Positions 39,694 to 47,176 of a DNA stretch of 47,276 bases are shown piece by piece. The notes beneath the pieces were generated by a model. The model saw nothing but the letters and a program-made list of their open reading frames with translations, searched no databases and was not told the DNA's origin. This DNA is from Clostridiales bacterium (GTDB lineage: Bacteria > Bacillota > Clostridia > Oscillospirales > Oscillospiraceae). The position numbers and the translations under genes are program-made. Every line of letters begins with the position of its first letter. Position 1 is the first letter of the stretch. Where the stretch lies: contig SFHI01000032.1 in the NCBI GenBank assembly GCA_004555705.1, forward strand, positions 1-47,276, read 5' to 3'.

Positions 39694-41679
39694 ATGGCAA
39701 CGAAAAAGCAAAACGAACAGTACGGAAATTCCAGCATCTCCATGCTGAAAGGGGAGGACCGGGTGCGCAAGCGGCCGGCGGTGATCTTCGGCTCCGACGA
39801 CCTGGAGGGCTGCAAGCACGCGGTGTTTGAAATTCTTTCCAACGCCATCGACGAGGCGAGGGAGGGCCATGGGGACACCATCCTGGTCACCCGCTACGAA
39901 GACCTATCCGTAGAGGTGGAGGACTTCGGCCGGGGCTGCCCCGTGGACTACAACGAGAAGGAAAAGCGCTACAACTGGGAGCTGGTGTTCTGCGAAATGT
40001 ACGCCGGCGGCAAGTACGGCGAAAACGGGGAAAACTACGAATACTCCCTCGGCCTCAACGGCCTGGGCTCCTGTGCCACCCAGTACGCCTCGGAATTCTT
40101 TGACGCGGTTATCCGCCGGGACGGCTTTAAATACACCCTCCACTTTGAGAAGGGCCGGAACATCGGCGGCCTGAAGAAGGAACCCACCGACCGGAAAAAG
40201 ACCGGCTCCTGCTTCCACTGGAAGCCGGACAAGCAGGTGTTCACCGACATCAACATCCCCGTGGAATACTACCGGGACGTGCTGCGCCGCCAGGCGGTGG
40301 TGAACAAGGGGCTGACCTTTCGCTTCCGCAACCAGGTTGGGGGCAAGTTCGAAACCGAGGAATACTGCTACGCCGATGGCATCCGGCAGTATATTGAGGA
40401 GCTGGTGGGGGACAATGCCTTTACCATGCCCGTGTACTGGGAGACCGAGCGCCGGGGCCGGGACGCGGAAACAAGGCCGGAAATGAAGCTGAAAATCACC
40501 GCCTCCTTCTGCTTTAGCAAGCAGGTCAGCCACATCGAGTTCTACCACAACTCCTCCTGGTTGGAGTACGGCGGAAGCCCGGACAAGGCGGTGCGCTCCG
40601 GCTTCACGGCGGCCTTTGACAAATACCTCAGGGACAACAATAAGTACACCAAAACCGAGGGGAAAATCCTCTTCCAGGACATCCAGGACAGCCTGGTGCT
40701 GGTGACCAACTGCTTCTCCACCATCGGCTGCTTTGAGAATCAGACCAAGAAGTCCGTCAATTCCAAATTTACCCAGGAGGCCATGACCGCCTTCTTCCGG
40801 GAGCAGCTCCAGGTCTGGTTCATCGAGAACAAGCAGGAGGCGGACAAGGCGGCGGAGCAGATTCTTGTCAACAAGCGGGCCCGGGAGTCCGCCGAAAAGA
40901 CCAAGTCGAATGTCAAGAAGAAGCTCTCCGGCGCCATTGACATCGCCAACCGGGTGCAGAAGTTCGTGGACTGCCGCAGCCGGGATGTAAACCAGCGGGA
41001 GCTCTATATCGTGGAGGGCGACTCCGCGTTGGGCTCTGTCAAGCTCAGCCGGGACGCGGAGTTTCAGGGCATCATGCCCGTCCGGGGCAAAATCCTCAAC
41101 TGCCTGAAAGCCGATTATACCAAAATTTTCGCCAGCCCCATCATCACGGACCTGATGAAGGTGTTGGGCTGCGGCGTGGAGGTCCAGGGGAAGAAGGCCA
41201 AGGAGCTTTCAAGCTTCGACATCTCCCAGCTGCGGTGGAGCAAGGTGGTGATCTGCACCGATGCCGACTACGACGGCTTCCAGATCCGCACCCTGATTCT
41301 CACCATGATCTACCGGCTCTGCCCCACCCTGATCCGGGATGGGTATGTGTATATCGCGGAGTCGCCTCTCTTTGAAATCACCTGCAAAGACAAGACCTGG
41401 TTTGCCTACACGGAGCAGGAGAAGGTGAAGATTCTGAAGGACTTGGAGGGGAAGAAGGTCACCATCCAGCGCTCCAAGGGCCTGGGCGAGAACGACCCGG
41501 AGATGATGTGGATGACCACCATGAACCCGGAGACCCGGCGGCTGATTAAGGTCATGCCCGAGGACGCGGAGCGGACGGCCTACTATTTTGATATCCTGCT
41601 GGGAGACAGGCTCAACGACCGGAAGAACTTCATCGCCGAAAACGGGGCCAAGTACCTGGAACTGGCGGACATCTCGTAA
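39694..41679 (+). CDS. Type IIA topoisomerase subunit B (GyrB/ParE-like)
   Basis: ATPase subunit of a topoisomerase IV or second-gyrase type enzyme that passes one DNA duplex through another. The start is ATG 39694 (MATKKQNEQYGNSSISML); an upstream ATG at 39658 is only about 8 bases past the predicted transcription start. The 661-residue protein has GHKL ATPase motifs EILSNAIDEAREG, DFGRGCPVD and GLNGLGSCATQYAS. The TOPRIM motifs are VEGDSALGSVK, where the second glycine of EGDSAGG is leucine, and DADYDGFQIRTL, then KGLGENDPEMMW. It diverges from housekeeping GyrB throughout. A DUF559 gene and repeats separate it from its A subunit. Confidence 0.9.
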   Translation: MATKKQNEQYGNSSISMLKGEDRVRKRPAVIFGSDDLEGCKHAVFEILSNAIDEAREGHGDTILVTRYEDLSVEVEDFGRGCPVDYNEKEKRYNWELVFCEMYAGGKYGENGENYEYSLGLNGLGSCATQYASEFFDAVIRRDGFKYTLHFEKGRNIGGLKKEPTDRKKTGSCFHWKPDKQVFTDINIPVEYYRDVLRRQAVVNKGLTFRFRNQVGGKFETEEYCYADGIRQYIEELVGDNAFTMPVYWETERRGRDAETRPEMKLKITASFCFSKQVSHIEFYHNSSWLEYGGSPDKAVRSGFTAAFDKYLRDNNKYTKTEGKILFQDIQDSLVLVTNCFSTIGCFENQTKKSVNSKFTQEAMTAFFREQLQVWFIENKQEADKAAEQILVNKRARESAEKTKSNVKKKLSGAIDIANRVQKFVDCRSRDVNQRELYIVEGDSALGSVKLSRDAEFQGIMPVRGKILNCLKADYTKIFASPIITDLMKVLGCGVEVQGKKAKELSSFDISQLRWSKVVICTDADYDGFQIRTLILTMIYRLCPTLIRDGYVYIAESPLFEITCKDKTWFAYTEQEKVKILKDLEGKKVTIQRSKGLGENDPEMMWMTTMNPETRRLIKVMPEDAERTAYYFDILLGDRLNDRKNFIAENGAKYLELADIS

Positions 41680-41681
41680 AT

Positions 41682-41883
41682 GCCTTCCCCTTTGGGGAAG
41701 GTGGCACGGCGAAGCCGTGACGGAAGAGGGAAAGCCTTCCCCTCCGGGGAAGGTGGCACGGCGAAGCCGTGACGGAAGAGGGAAGCCTTCCCCTTTGGGG
41801 AAGGTGGCACAGCGAAGCTGTGACGGAAGAGGGAAGCCTTCCCCTTTGGGGAAGGTGGCACAGCGAAGCTGTGACGGAAGAGG
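41682..41883 (+). repeat. Four tandem 51-52 bp units upstream of the DUF559 gene
   Basis: Units begin at 41682, 41734, 41785 and 41836, starting three bases after the topoisomerase B stop. Each has CCTTCCCC-(TTT/TCC)-GGGGAAGG, then GGCAC hairpin CACGGC-GAA-GCCGTG (units 1-2) or CACAGC-GAA-GCTGTG (units 3-4), then GACGGAAGAGG. The stem change is compensatory. The last unit supplies the purine-rich sequence ahead of the DUF559 ATG. Confidence 0.95.
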
Positions 41884-41885
41884 TT

Positions 41886-42245
41886 ATGGAGCATAACGGA
41901 AAACTAACGCAACGGGCGCAGTCATTGAGAAAAGCAATGACAAAAGAAGAAAGGCGATTGTGGTATGAGTATCTCCACAATTATCCGCATCGTTTTCGCA
42001 GGCAGGTTACCTGCGGAAACTATATTCTGGATTTTTACTGCGCGGCAGCCAAATTGGCCATTGAATTGGACGGATCACAGCATTATGAGCCTGCGGGGCA
42101 GGCCTATGATGCGCGAAGGGATGCCTATCTGGAGCAGCAAGGGATTCTGGTGCTCCGCTTTTCCAATGCTGATGTGAATTATCAGCTTCGCGGTGTGTGC
42201 GAAGCCATCGACAGAGCCGTAGGGGAAAGAGTAAACCGTAAATAG
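41886..42245 (+). CDS. DUF559 domain protein (VSR-like endonuclease fold)
   Basis: A 119-residue protein of the DUF559 family, related to very-short-patch-repair and other PD-(D/E)xK endonucleases. Start ATG 41886 (MEHNGKLTQRAQSLRKAMTK) follows GGAAGAGG. The family hallmark LRKAMTKEERRLWYEYL leads to FRRQVTCGNYILDFYC and KLAIELDGSQHY, holding the putative catalytic Asp and Glu-x-Asp, then RRDAYLEQQGILVLRFSNADV. GC content and codon choices are lower and less biased than in the adjacent topoisomerase genes, suggesting acquisition. It is bracketed by related repeat units in opposite orientation, and it separates the two topoisomerase genes. Confidence 0.9.
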   Translation: MEHNGKLTQRAQSLRKAMTKEERRLWYEYLHNYPHRFRRQVTCGNYILDFYCAAAKLAIELDGSQHYEPAGQAYDARRDAYLEQQGILVLRFSNADVNYQLRGVCEAIDRAVGERVNRK

Positions 42246-42263
42246 AGCGCCTTGAGGGGAGAA

Positions 42264-42413
42264 CCTCTCCCGACCTTGCTGGCGCTCGGCCACCCTCCCC
42301 AAAGGGGAGGGCACAGGAAACAAGGAGCGCCTTATGGGACTGCTTCCCGGATTTCGGGGAGGACCTCTCCCGACCTCGCTGACGCTCGGCCACCCTCCCC
42401 AAAGGGGAGGGCA
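42264..42413 (-). repeat. Two inverted units downstream of the DUF559 gene
   Basis: CCTCTCCCGACC...CACCCTCCCC-AAA-GGGGAGGG occurs at 42264-42313 and 42364-42413. Reverse-complemented these read CCCTCCCC...GGGGAGGGTGGC..., a diverged version of the four upstream units. The sequence GAGCGCCTT recurs at 42245-42253 and 42325-42333, and an AACAAGGAG ribosome-site-like sequence recurs before 42334 and before the topoisomerase A start. Confidence 0.85.
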
Positions 42414-42433
42414 TTCGAAACAAGGAGTGCAAT

Positions 42434-44583
42434 ATGGCACGAAAAAAACAGGAATCGGAAACCAAGAAAAAAGGAAATTTTGAGGGCATTATGGGGCTGG
42501 TGGGTTCCACCACGGAGCAGGCGATCTCCGAAACCCTGGAGTATAACTACATGCCCTACGCCATGTCCGTCATCGTGTCCCGGGCAATTCCGGAGATTGA
42601 CGGGTTCAAGCCCTCCCACCGGAAGCTGCTGTACACCATGTACAAAATGGGGCTGCTCACCGGCGGCAGAACCAAGTCCGCCAACATTGTGGGCCAGACC
42701 ATGCGCCTGAATCCCCACGGAGACGCGGCGATTTATGAGACCATGGTGCGGCTGGCCAAGGGCAACGAGACGCTGCTGCACCCCTTCGTGGACTCCAAGG
42801 GCAACTTCGGCAAGGTCTACTCCCGGGACATGGCCTACGCCGCCTCCCGGTACACCGAGGCCAAGCTGGACCCCATCTGCGCGGAGCTCTTTCGGGACAT
42901 CGACTCGGACACCGTGGACATGGTGGACAACTACGACGCCACCATGAAAGAGCCGTCGCTGCTCCCCACCACCTTCCCCAACGTGCTGGTGAGCGCCAAC
43001 CAGGGCATCGCCGTGGGCATGGCCAGCAACATCTGCTCCTTCAATTTGAAGGAGGTCTGCGATACCGCCATCGCCCTGATGAATAACCCGGACCACGACA
43101 TTCTGGAAACCCTGCCGGGGCCGGACTTCTCCACCGGCGGGGAGCTTCTCTTTGACGAGGCGGCCACCCGGGAGATCTATTCCACCGGTCGGGGCAGCTT
43201 CAAGCTCCGGGCCAAGTGGCACTATGTCAAGGAGGGCAATCTCATCGAGATTACCCAGATTCCCTACACCACTGCCACCGAGGTGATTATGGACAAGGTG
43301 GCGGAGCTGATTAAGGCGGGGAAAATCAAGGAAATCTCCGATATGCGGGACGAAACCGACCTGGGCGGCCTGAAGCTGACCATCGACTTAAAGCGGGGCG
43401 TGGACCCGGAGAAGCTGATGCAGAAGCTCTTCCGCCTGACGCCCCTGCAGGACAGCTTCCCCTGCAATTTCAACATCCTCATTGCGGGGATGCCCAAAGT
43501 TTTGGGCGTGGGAGAGATTCTGGAGGAGTGGACCGCCTGGCGCACGGACTGCGTCAAGCGGCGGCTGTACTTCCAGATCGGCAAGAAGGAGGACCGGCTC
43601 CATCTTCTGAAGGGCCTGGAGCGGATTCTGCTGGACATCGACAAAGCCATCGCCATCATTCGGGAGACCGAGATGGAAAACGAGGTGGTGCCCAACCTGA
43701 TGATCGGCTTCGGCATCGACGAGATCCAGGCGGAGTTCGTGGCGGAGATCAAGCTGCGCAACATCAACATCGCCGATTTAAGAAGCACCCTGGACAGCCC
43801 CCGGAAGCTGAAAAACGTGATCATCAAGGAGCTGGAGGAGGTTTCCAAAAAGTACGGCAAGTCCCGGCTGACGGAGATCGTCTACCAGACTGAGGACGCG
43901 GAGCCGGAGGACGAGGAGGACAATGTGCCCGACTACCCCGTCACCGTATTCCTGTCCCGGGAGGGGTATCTGAAGAAAATCACCGCCCAGTCCCTGCGGA
44001 TGAGCGGCGAGCAGAAGTTTAAGGAGGGCGACAGCCTGCGCTTTGCCCGGGAGGCCACCAACCGGGGAGAAATCCTGGTGTTCAGCGATAGGCGTCGCTC
44101 CTGGGCGACTACCTGCCCCAAAGATTAGGCATGGAGCCGGGAGAAGGGGTGGCCAACGTGGTATTTGCCGGGGATTACAAGGGCTTTGTCATGTTCTTCT
44201 TCGAAAACGGCAAGGCGGCGAAGGTTCCGCTGAGCGCCTACGAGACCAAGACCAACCGGAAAAAGCTCACCGGGGCCTACAGCGATAAGAGCCCCCTGGC
44301 GGCGATTGTTGGTTTGGAGACGGACACCCAGGTGGTGGTGTACTCCAGCGACGGACGGGCGGCCATTATCTCCACCGCCCAGCTGCTGCCCAAGACCACC
44401 CGGAACACCCAGGGCGTGGCGGTGCTGACCCTGAAGAAAAAGGCGGTGCTGCAGGAGGTGAAGCTGCTTACAGAGAGTGGCATCACCCAGGAAAGCCGCT
44501 ACCGCTGCAAGACCCTCCCCACCGCCGGCGCCCTGCTGCGGCAGGAGGACAGTCAGGAAAAGCAGGAAAGCTTTGATATTTAA
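42434..44583 (+). pseudogene. Type IIA topoisomerase subunit A (ParC/GyrA-like), frameshifted
   Basis: DNA cleavage subunit partnering the gene at 39694. ATG 42434 follows AAGGAG. Hallmarks are YAMSVIVSRAIPEIDGFKPS, the catalytic tyrosine in AASRYTEAKLDP near residue 140 and GIAVGMASNICSFNL. The coiled-coil region and start of the C-terminal beta-pinwheel follow. At about 44090 the first frame, ending GEILVFSDR, gives way to another frame resuming ASLLGDYLPQRLGMEPGEG and running intact to 44583. About 14-15 pinwheel residues normally lie between, so an estimated 40 or 43 bases appear missing. The truncated first-frame product would stop at 44128, keeping the breakage-reunion domain. Decay or an assembly deletion are both possible. 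Confidence 0.85.
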
Positions 44584-44979
44584 TTGACAATTGACAATGG
44601 ACAATTGACAATTATGGCATTTTTCAGGCTTTCCGGAACAGATGAAGCAGACCGACAAATTGTTGTTTGTGGGTGTGCGTTACAAATTACCTGTCATTGC
44701 GAACCAGTGCGCACACTGGTGTGGCAATCCCCCGGTTAGAGAGGAAATGTATCGACAATTGCCCTACAGAGCGGGAAAGCGTTGCGATTATTGGTGGTAA
44801 TCGATACCTGGTTCCATTCAACAGGGGGATTGCCACGCCAGTTTGCGAACTGGCTCGCAATGACAGCATTTATTCGTCAAACACCAATTTGTCGTCCTTC
44901 AAATGCAATCCGATATCCTTAAATCTTGTATATTTTATCCCGCAGAGGTTCATTAACTGTCAATTTTCAATTGTCAATT
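44582..44979. repeat. AATTGACAATT element split by modular repeat R (composite Y)
   Basis: A left arm of tandem AATTGACAATT-like units (44582-44613) starts inside the topoisomerase A stop codon region, and a right arm AACTGTCAATTTTCAATTGT and onward ends at 44979. Copy R lies inside at 44655-44891. The right arm is followed by CGGCGCAGCCG, as copy E has GGCGAAGCCG. Confidence 0.78.
44655..44891. repeat. Modular palindromic repeat, copy R (two-arm type, inverted core)
   Basis: Termini CAAATTGTTGTTTG and CAAACACCAATTTG (44878-44891). The ACC arm is first (CCAGTG-CGCA-CACTGG) and the GCC arm uses CCAGTT/AACTGG. The core reads reversed (GGTTAGAGAGGAAATG ... GGTAATCGATACCTGG), as in N. Confidence 0.9.
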
Positions 44980-45007
44980 CGGCGCAGCCGTTAGGGGGTT
45001 GAGGAAT

Positions 45008-45871
45008 TTGGAAAAGCTAAAACGCAAGGTGGGCTGGATTTTTGCCACGCTGGCGGGGAGCGCCCTGTTTTCGGCGGGGTTTGCCCTGTTTTTGCAGCCC
45101 AATGAAATGAACTCCGGCGGCATTTCCGGCCTCGCCATGGTGATTGTGGAGCTGCTGGGTGTGGGCAGCGTGGGCGGCCTGACCATTCTCATTAACCTTC
45201 CGCTGTTTTTGCTGGGAGGCATGAAGATCGGCAGGCGTTTCTTCCTGGGCTCCGCCCTGGGAACGGTGGTCAGCTCTGTGCTGATTGACCTGATCGCCGC
45301 TTTTCCTGCCCCGGAGGTGGAGCCGCTGATCGGCGCGCTCTACGGCGGCGTGGTCTGCGGCTTGGGCCTGGGAATCGTGTTCGTATCCGGCACCTCCACC
45401 GGCGGCTCGGATATTTTGGTGCGGCTGCTGAAGCTGCGCTGGCGGAACGTACCCATCGGTCAGATTTCCATGTGCTTTGACGCCCTTGTGGTGGTGCTGA
45501 CGGGATTGGTGTTCCGGGATGTGCGAAACGCACTGTACACCGGAGTGACGGTGTTCATCATCGGAAAGGTCATCGACGCGGTGGTGTACCGCTTCGACTA
45601 CTCCAAGGTAGTGCTGATTATTTCCCCGGAGTACGAGGCCATTGCCCAAGCCATCGGGGAGAAACTGGATCGGGGGGCCACCTTCCTCCACGGGGAGGGC
45701 AGCTACAGCCATCAGAACACCAAGGTGGTGCTGGCCGCCGTGAAAAGGCAGCAGCTTACCGAGCTGAAGGAGCTGGTCATGGAGCTGGACCCCAACGCGT
45801 TTGTGATCGTGCAGGAGGCCCACCAGGTCCTGGGAGACGGGTTCGCCCGGTATTCCCGGGACGCCTTGTGA
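45008..45871 (+). CDS. YitT family membrane protein (DUF161/DUF2179)
   Basis: A 287-residue YitT-family protein with four to five membrane helices followed by a cytoplasmic DUF2179 domain. The start is taken as TTG 45008 (MEKLKRKVGWIFATLAG), 9 bases after AGGGGG; TTG 44999 abuts that site. The membrane part has FLQPNEMNSGGISGLAMVI and FVSGTSTGGSDILVRLL, family signatures. The C-terminal part has IGEKLDRGATFLHGEGSYSHQNTKVVLAAVKRQQ and ends near EAHQVLGDGF. The transported substrate is unknown. The next gene starts 14 bases later, so the two are probably cotranscribed. Confidence 0.9.
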   Translation: MEKLKRKVGWIFATLAGSALFSAGFALFLQPNEMNSGGISGLAMVIVELLGVGSVGGLTILINLPLFLLGGMKIGRRFFLGSALGTVVSSVLIDLIAAFPAPEVEPLIGALYGGVVCGLGLGIVFVSGTSTGGSDILVRLLKLRWRNVPIGQISMCFDALVVVLTGLVFRDVRNALYTGVTVFIIGKVIDAVVYRFDYSKVVLIISPEYEAIAQAIGEKLDRGATFLHGEGSYSHQNTKVVLAAVKRQQLTELKELVMELDPNAFVIVQEAHQVLGDGFARYSRDAL

Positions 45872-45885
45872 GAAAGGGGGATACC

Positions 45886-47094
45886 ATGCGGAAAAAAATT
45901 ACCGCCCTGCTGGCGGCGGCTGCGCTGCTGCTGGCGGGCTGCGGCTGGATGGACGGGGAATACGTCAGCGTGGTGCCCCACCAGGAGCCCGCCGCCAGCG
46001 GCCCCGCCGGGTCCATCAGCGCGGCGAACTACAAAGACCTGACCGGCGTGCTGGAGCAGCTGGTATCGGCCGGGTCGGAAAGCTGCGTCATTGACGTGGG
46101 GGAGTTCGATCAGAAAACGGTGGAGTCCAATATGAACGCGGCCTGCCGGTACATCCGGGAGGTGTTCCCCATGGGCGCCTACGCGGTGGAGGACATTACC
46201 TATGAGCTGGGCGCCAGCCAGGGCAGGCCCGCCATCGCCGTGTCCATCCAATACCGCCGCAGCCGCACGGAGATTCAGAGAATCCAGAAAAAGGCGGATA
46301 TGGATGCTTTGGCCGTGACCATTCGGGCGGCTCTGGATGACCACGCCTCCCGGGTGGCGGCGCTGGTGAGCCGGTACACCGAGACGGATTTTAATCAGCT
46401 GGTCCAGGACTATGCCCGGGAGAATCCCCAGAAGGTGATGGAGATTCCCCAGGTCTCCGAGGGCATCTACGGCAGCGGCACCTCCCGGGTGGTGGAGCTG
46501 AACTTCACCTACCAGAACAGCCGGGAATCCCTGCGGCAGATGCAGTCCCAGGTTAAGCCCGTATTCGAGGCCGCCTCCCTCTATGTCAGCGGCGAGGGCT
46601 CGGAGCACCAGAAGCTGTCCCAGCTCTACAGCTTTCTGATGGAGCGGTTTGATTACAAGCAGGAAACCTCCATCACCCCTTCCTACAGCCTCCTGTGCCA
46701 CGGGGTGGGGGACAGCCGCGCCTTCGCGGAGGTCTATGCCGCCATGTGCCGCCGTGCGGGGCTGGAGAGCCTGGTGGTGACGGGAACCCGGTGGGGAGAG
46801 CCCTGGACCTGGAACATTGTCTGTGACGGGGAGGGTTACTTCCATCTGGACCTGCTCCGCTGCGCCCAGGAGGGGGGCTTCCGGGAGTACACCGATGCCG
46901 AGATGGCAGGATATGTCTGGGACTACTCCACCTACCCCGCCTGTGAGGGCCGCCCCCAGCCGCCGGAGCCCGCGCAGACGGAACCCACGGACCCCGCGCC
47001 GGCAGAGACCACGGAGAGTACCGATGCAGCGGAGGAACCGGAGGAGACAGAGGGGACAGAGCAAACGCAGGAGCCGGAGGAGCCTCAGGCGTAA
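45886..47094 (+). CDS. Transglutaminase-like lipoprotein, catalytic residues apparently lost
   Basis: A 402-residue surface lipoprotein starting at ATG 45886 behind AAAGGGGG, with signal MRKKITALLAAAALLLAGC (lipidated Cys19). A mixed alpha/beta region leads to a C-terminal part resembling the transglutaminase-like fold: SYSLLCHGVGDSRAFAEVYAAM matches the helix that normally carries the catalytic cysteine, but GVG replaces GVC. PWTWNIVCDGEGYFHLD matches the HAWN and Asp segments, with Trp where the His would be. A Pro/Glu/Thr-rich tail follows. It looks like a non-catalytic domain used for binding. The assignment rests on pattern resemblance only. Confidence 0.68.
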   Translation: MRKKITALLAAAALLLAGCGWMDGEYVSVVPHQEPAASGPAGSISAANYKDLTGVLEQLVSAGSESCVIDVGEFDQKTVESNMNAACRYIREVFPMGAYAVEDITYELGASQGRPAIAVSIQYRRSRTEIQRIQKKADMDALAVTIRAALDDHASRVAALVSRYTETDFNQLVQDYARENPQKVMEIPQVSEGIYGSGTSRVVELNFTYQNSRESLRQMQSQVKPVFEAASLYVSGEGSEHQKLSQLYSFLMERFDYKQETSITPSYSLLCHGVGDSRAFAEVYAAMCRRAGLESLVVTGTRWGEPWTWNIVCDGEGYFHLDLLRCAQEGGFREYTDAEMAGYVWDYSTYPACEGRPQPPEPAQTEPTDPAPAETTESTDAAEEPEETEGTEQTQEPEEPQA

Positions 47095-47176
47095 TTTCCG
47101 CGCAGCGGGAAGAACAATTGACGGAATCCCTTGGGGGTTAACCCCAAAGGCCTGTCGGGTCAACTCGGCAGGTCGA

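Noticed and set aside
41682..41883. CRISPR array
   Set aside because: The four units are contiguous with no unique spacers and no cas genes are in the window.
41769..41885. In-frame N-terminal extension of DUF559 through the 51-bp units
   Set aside because: Units of 51 bases keep frame automatically. The extension repeats TEEGSLPLWGRWHSEAV, while the DUF559 family normally starts near the ATG at 41886.
41682..42433. Conventional insertion sequence between the topoisomerase genes
   Set aside because: No transposase or IS-type terminal repeats with target duplication could be found; only the DUF559 gene and hairpin units are present.
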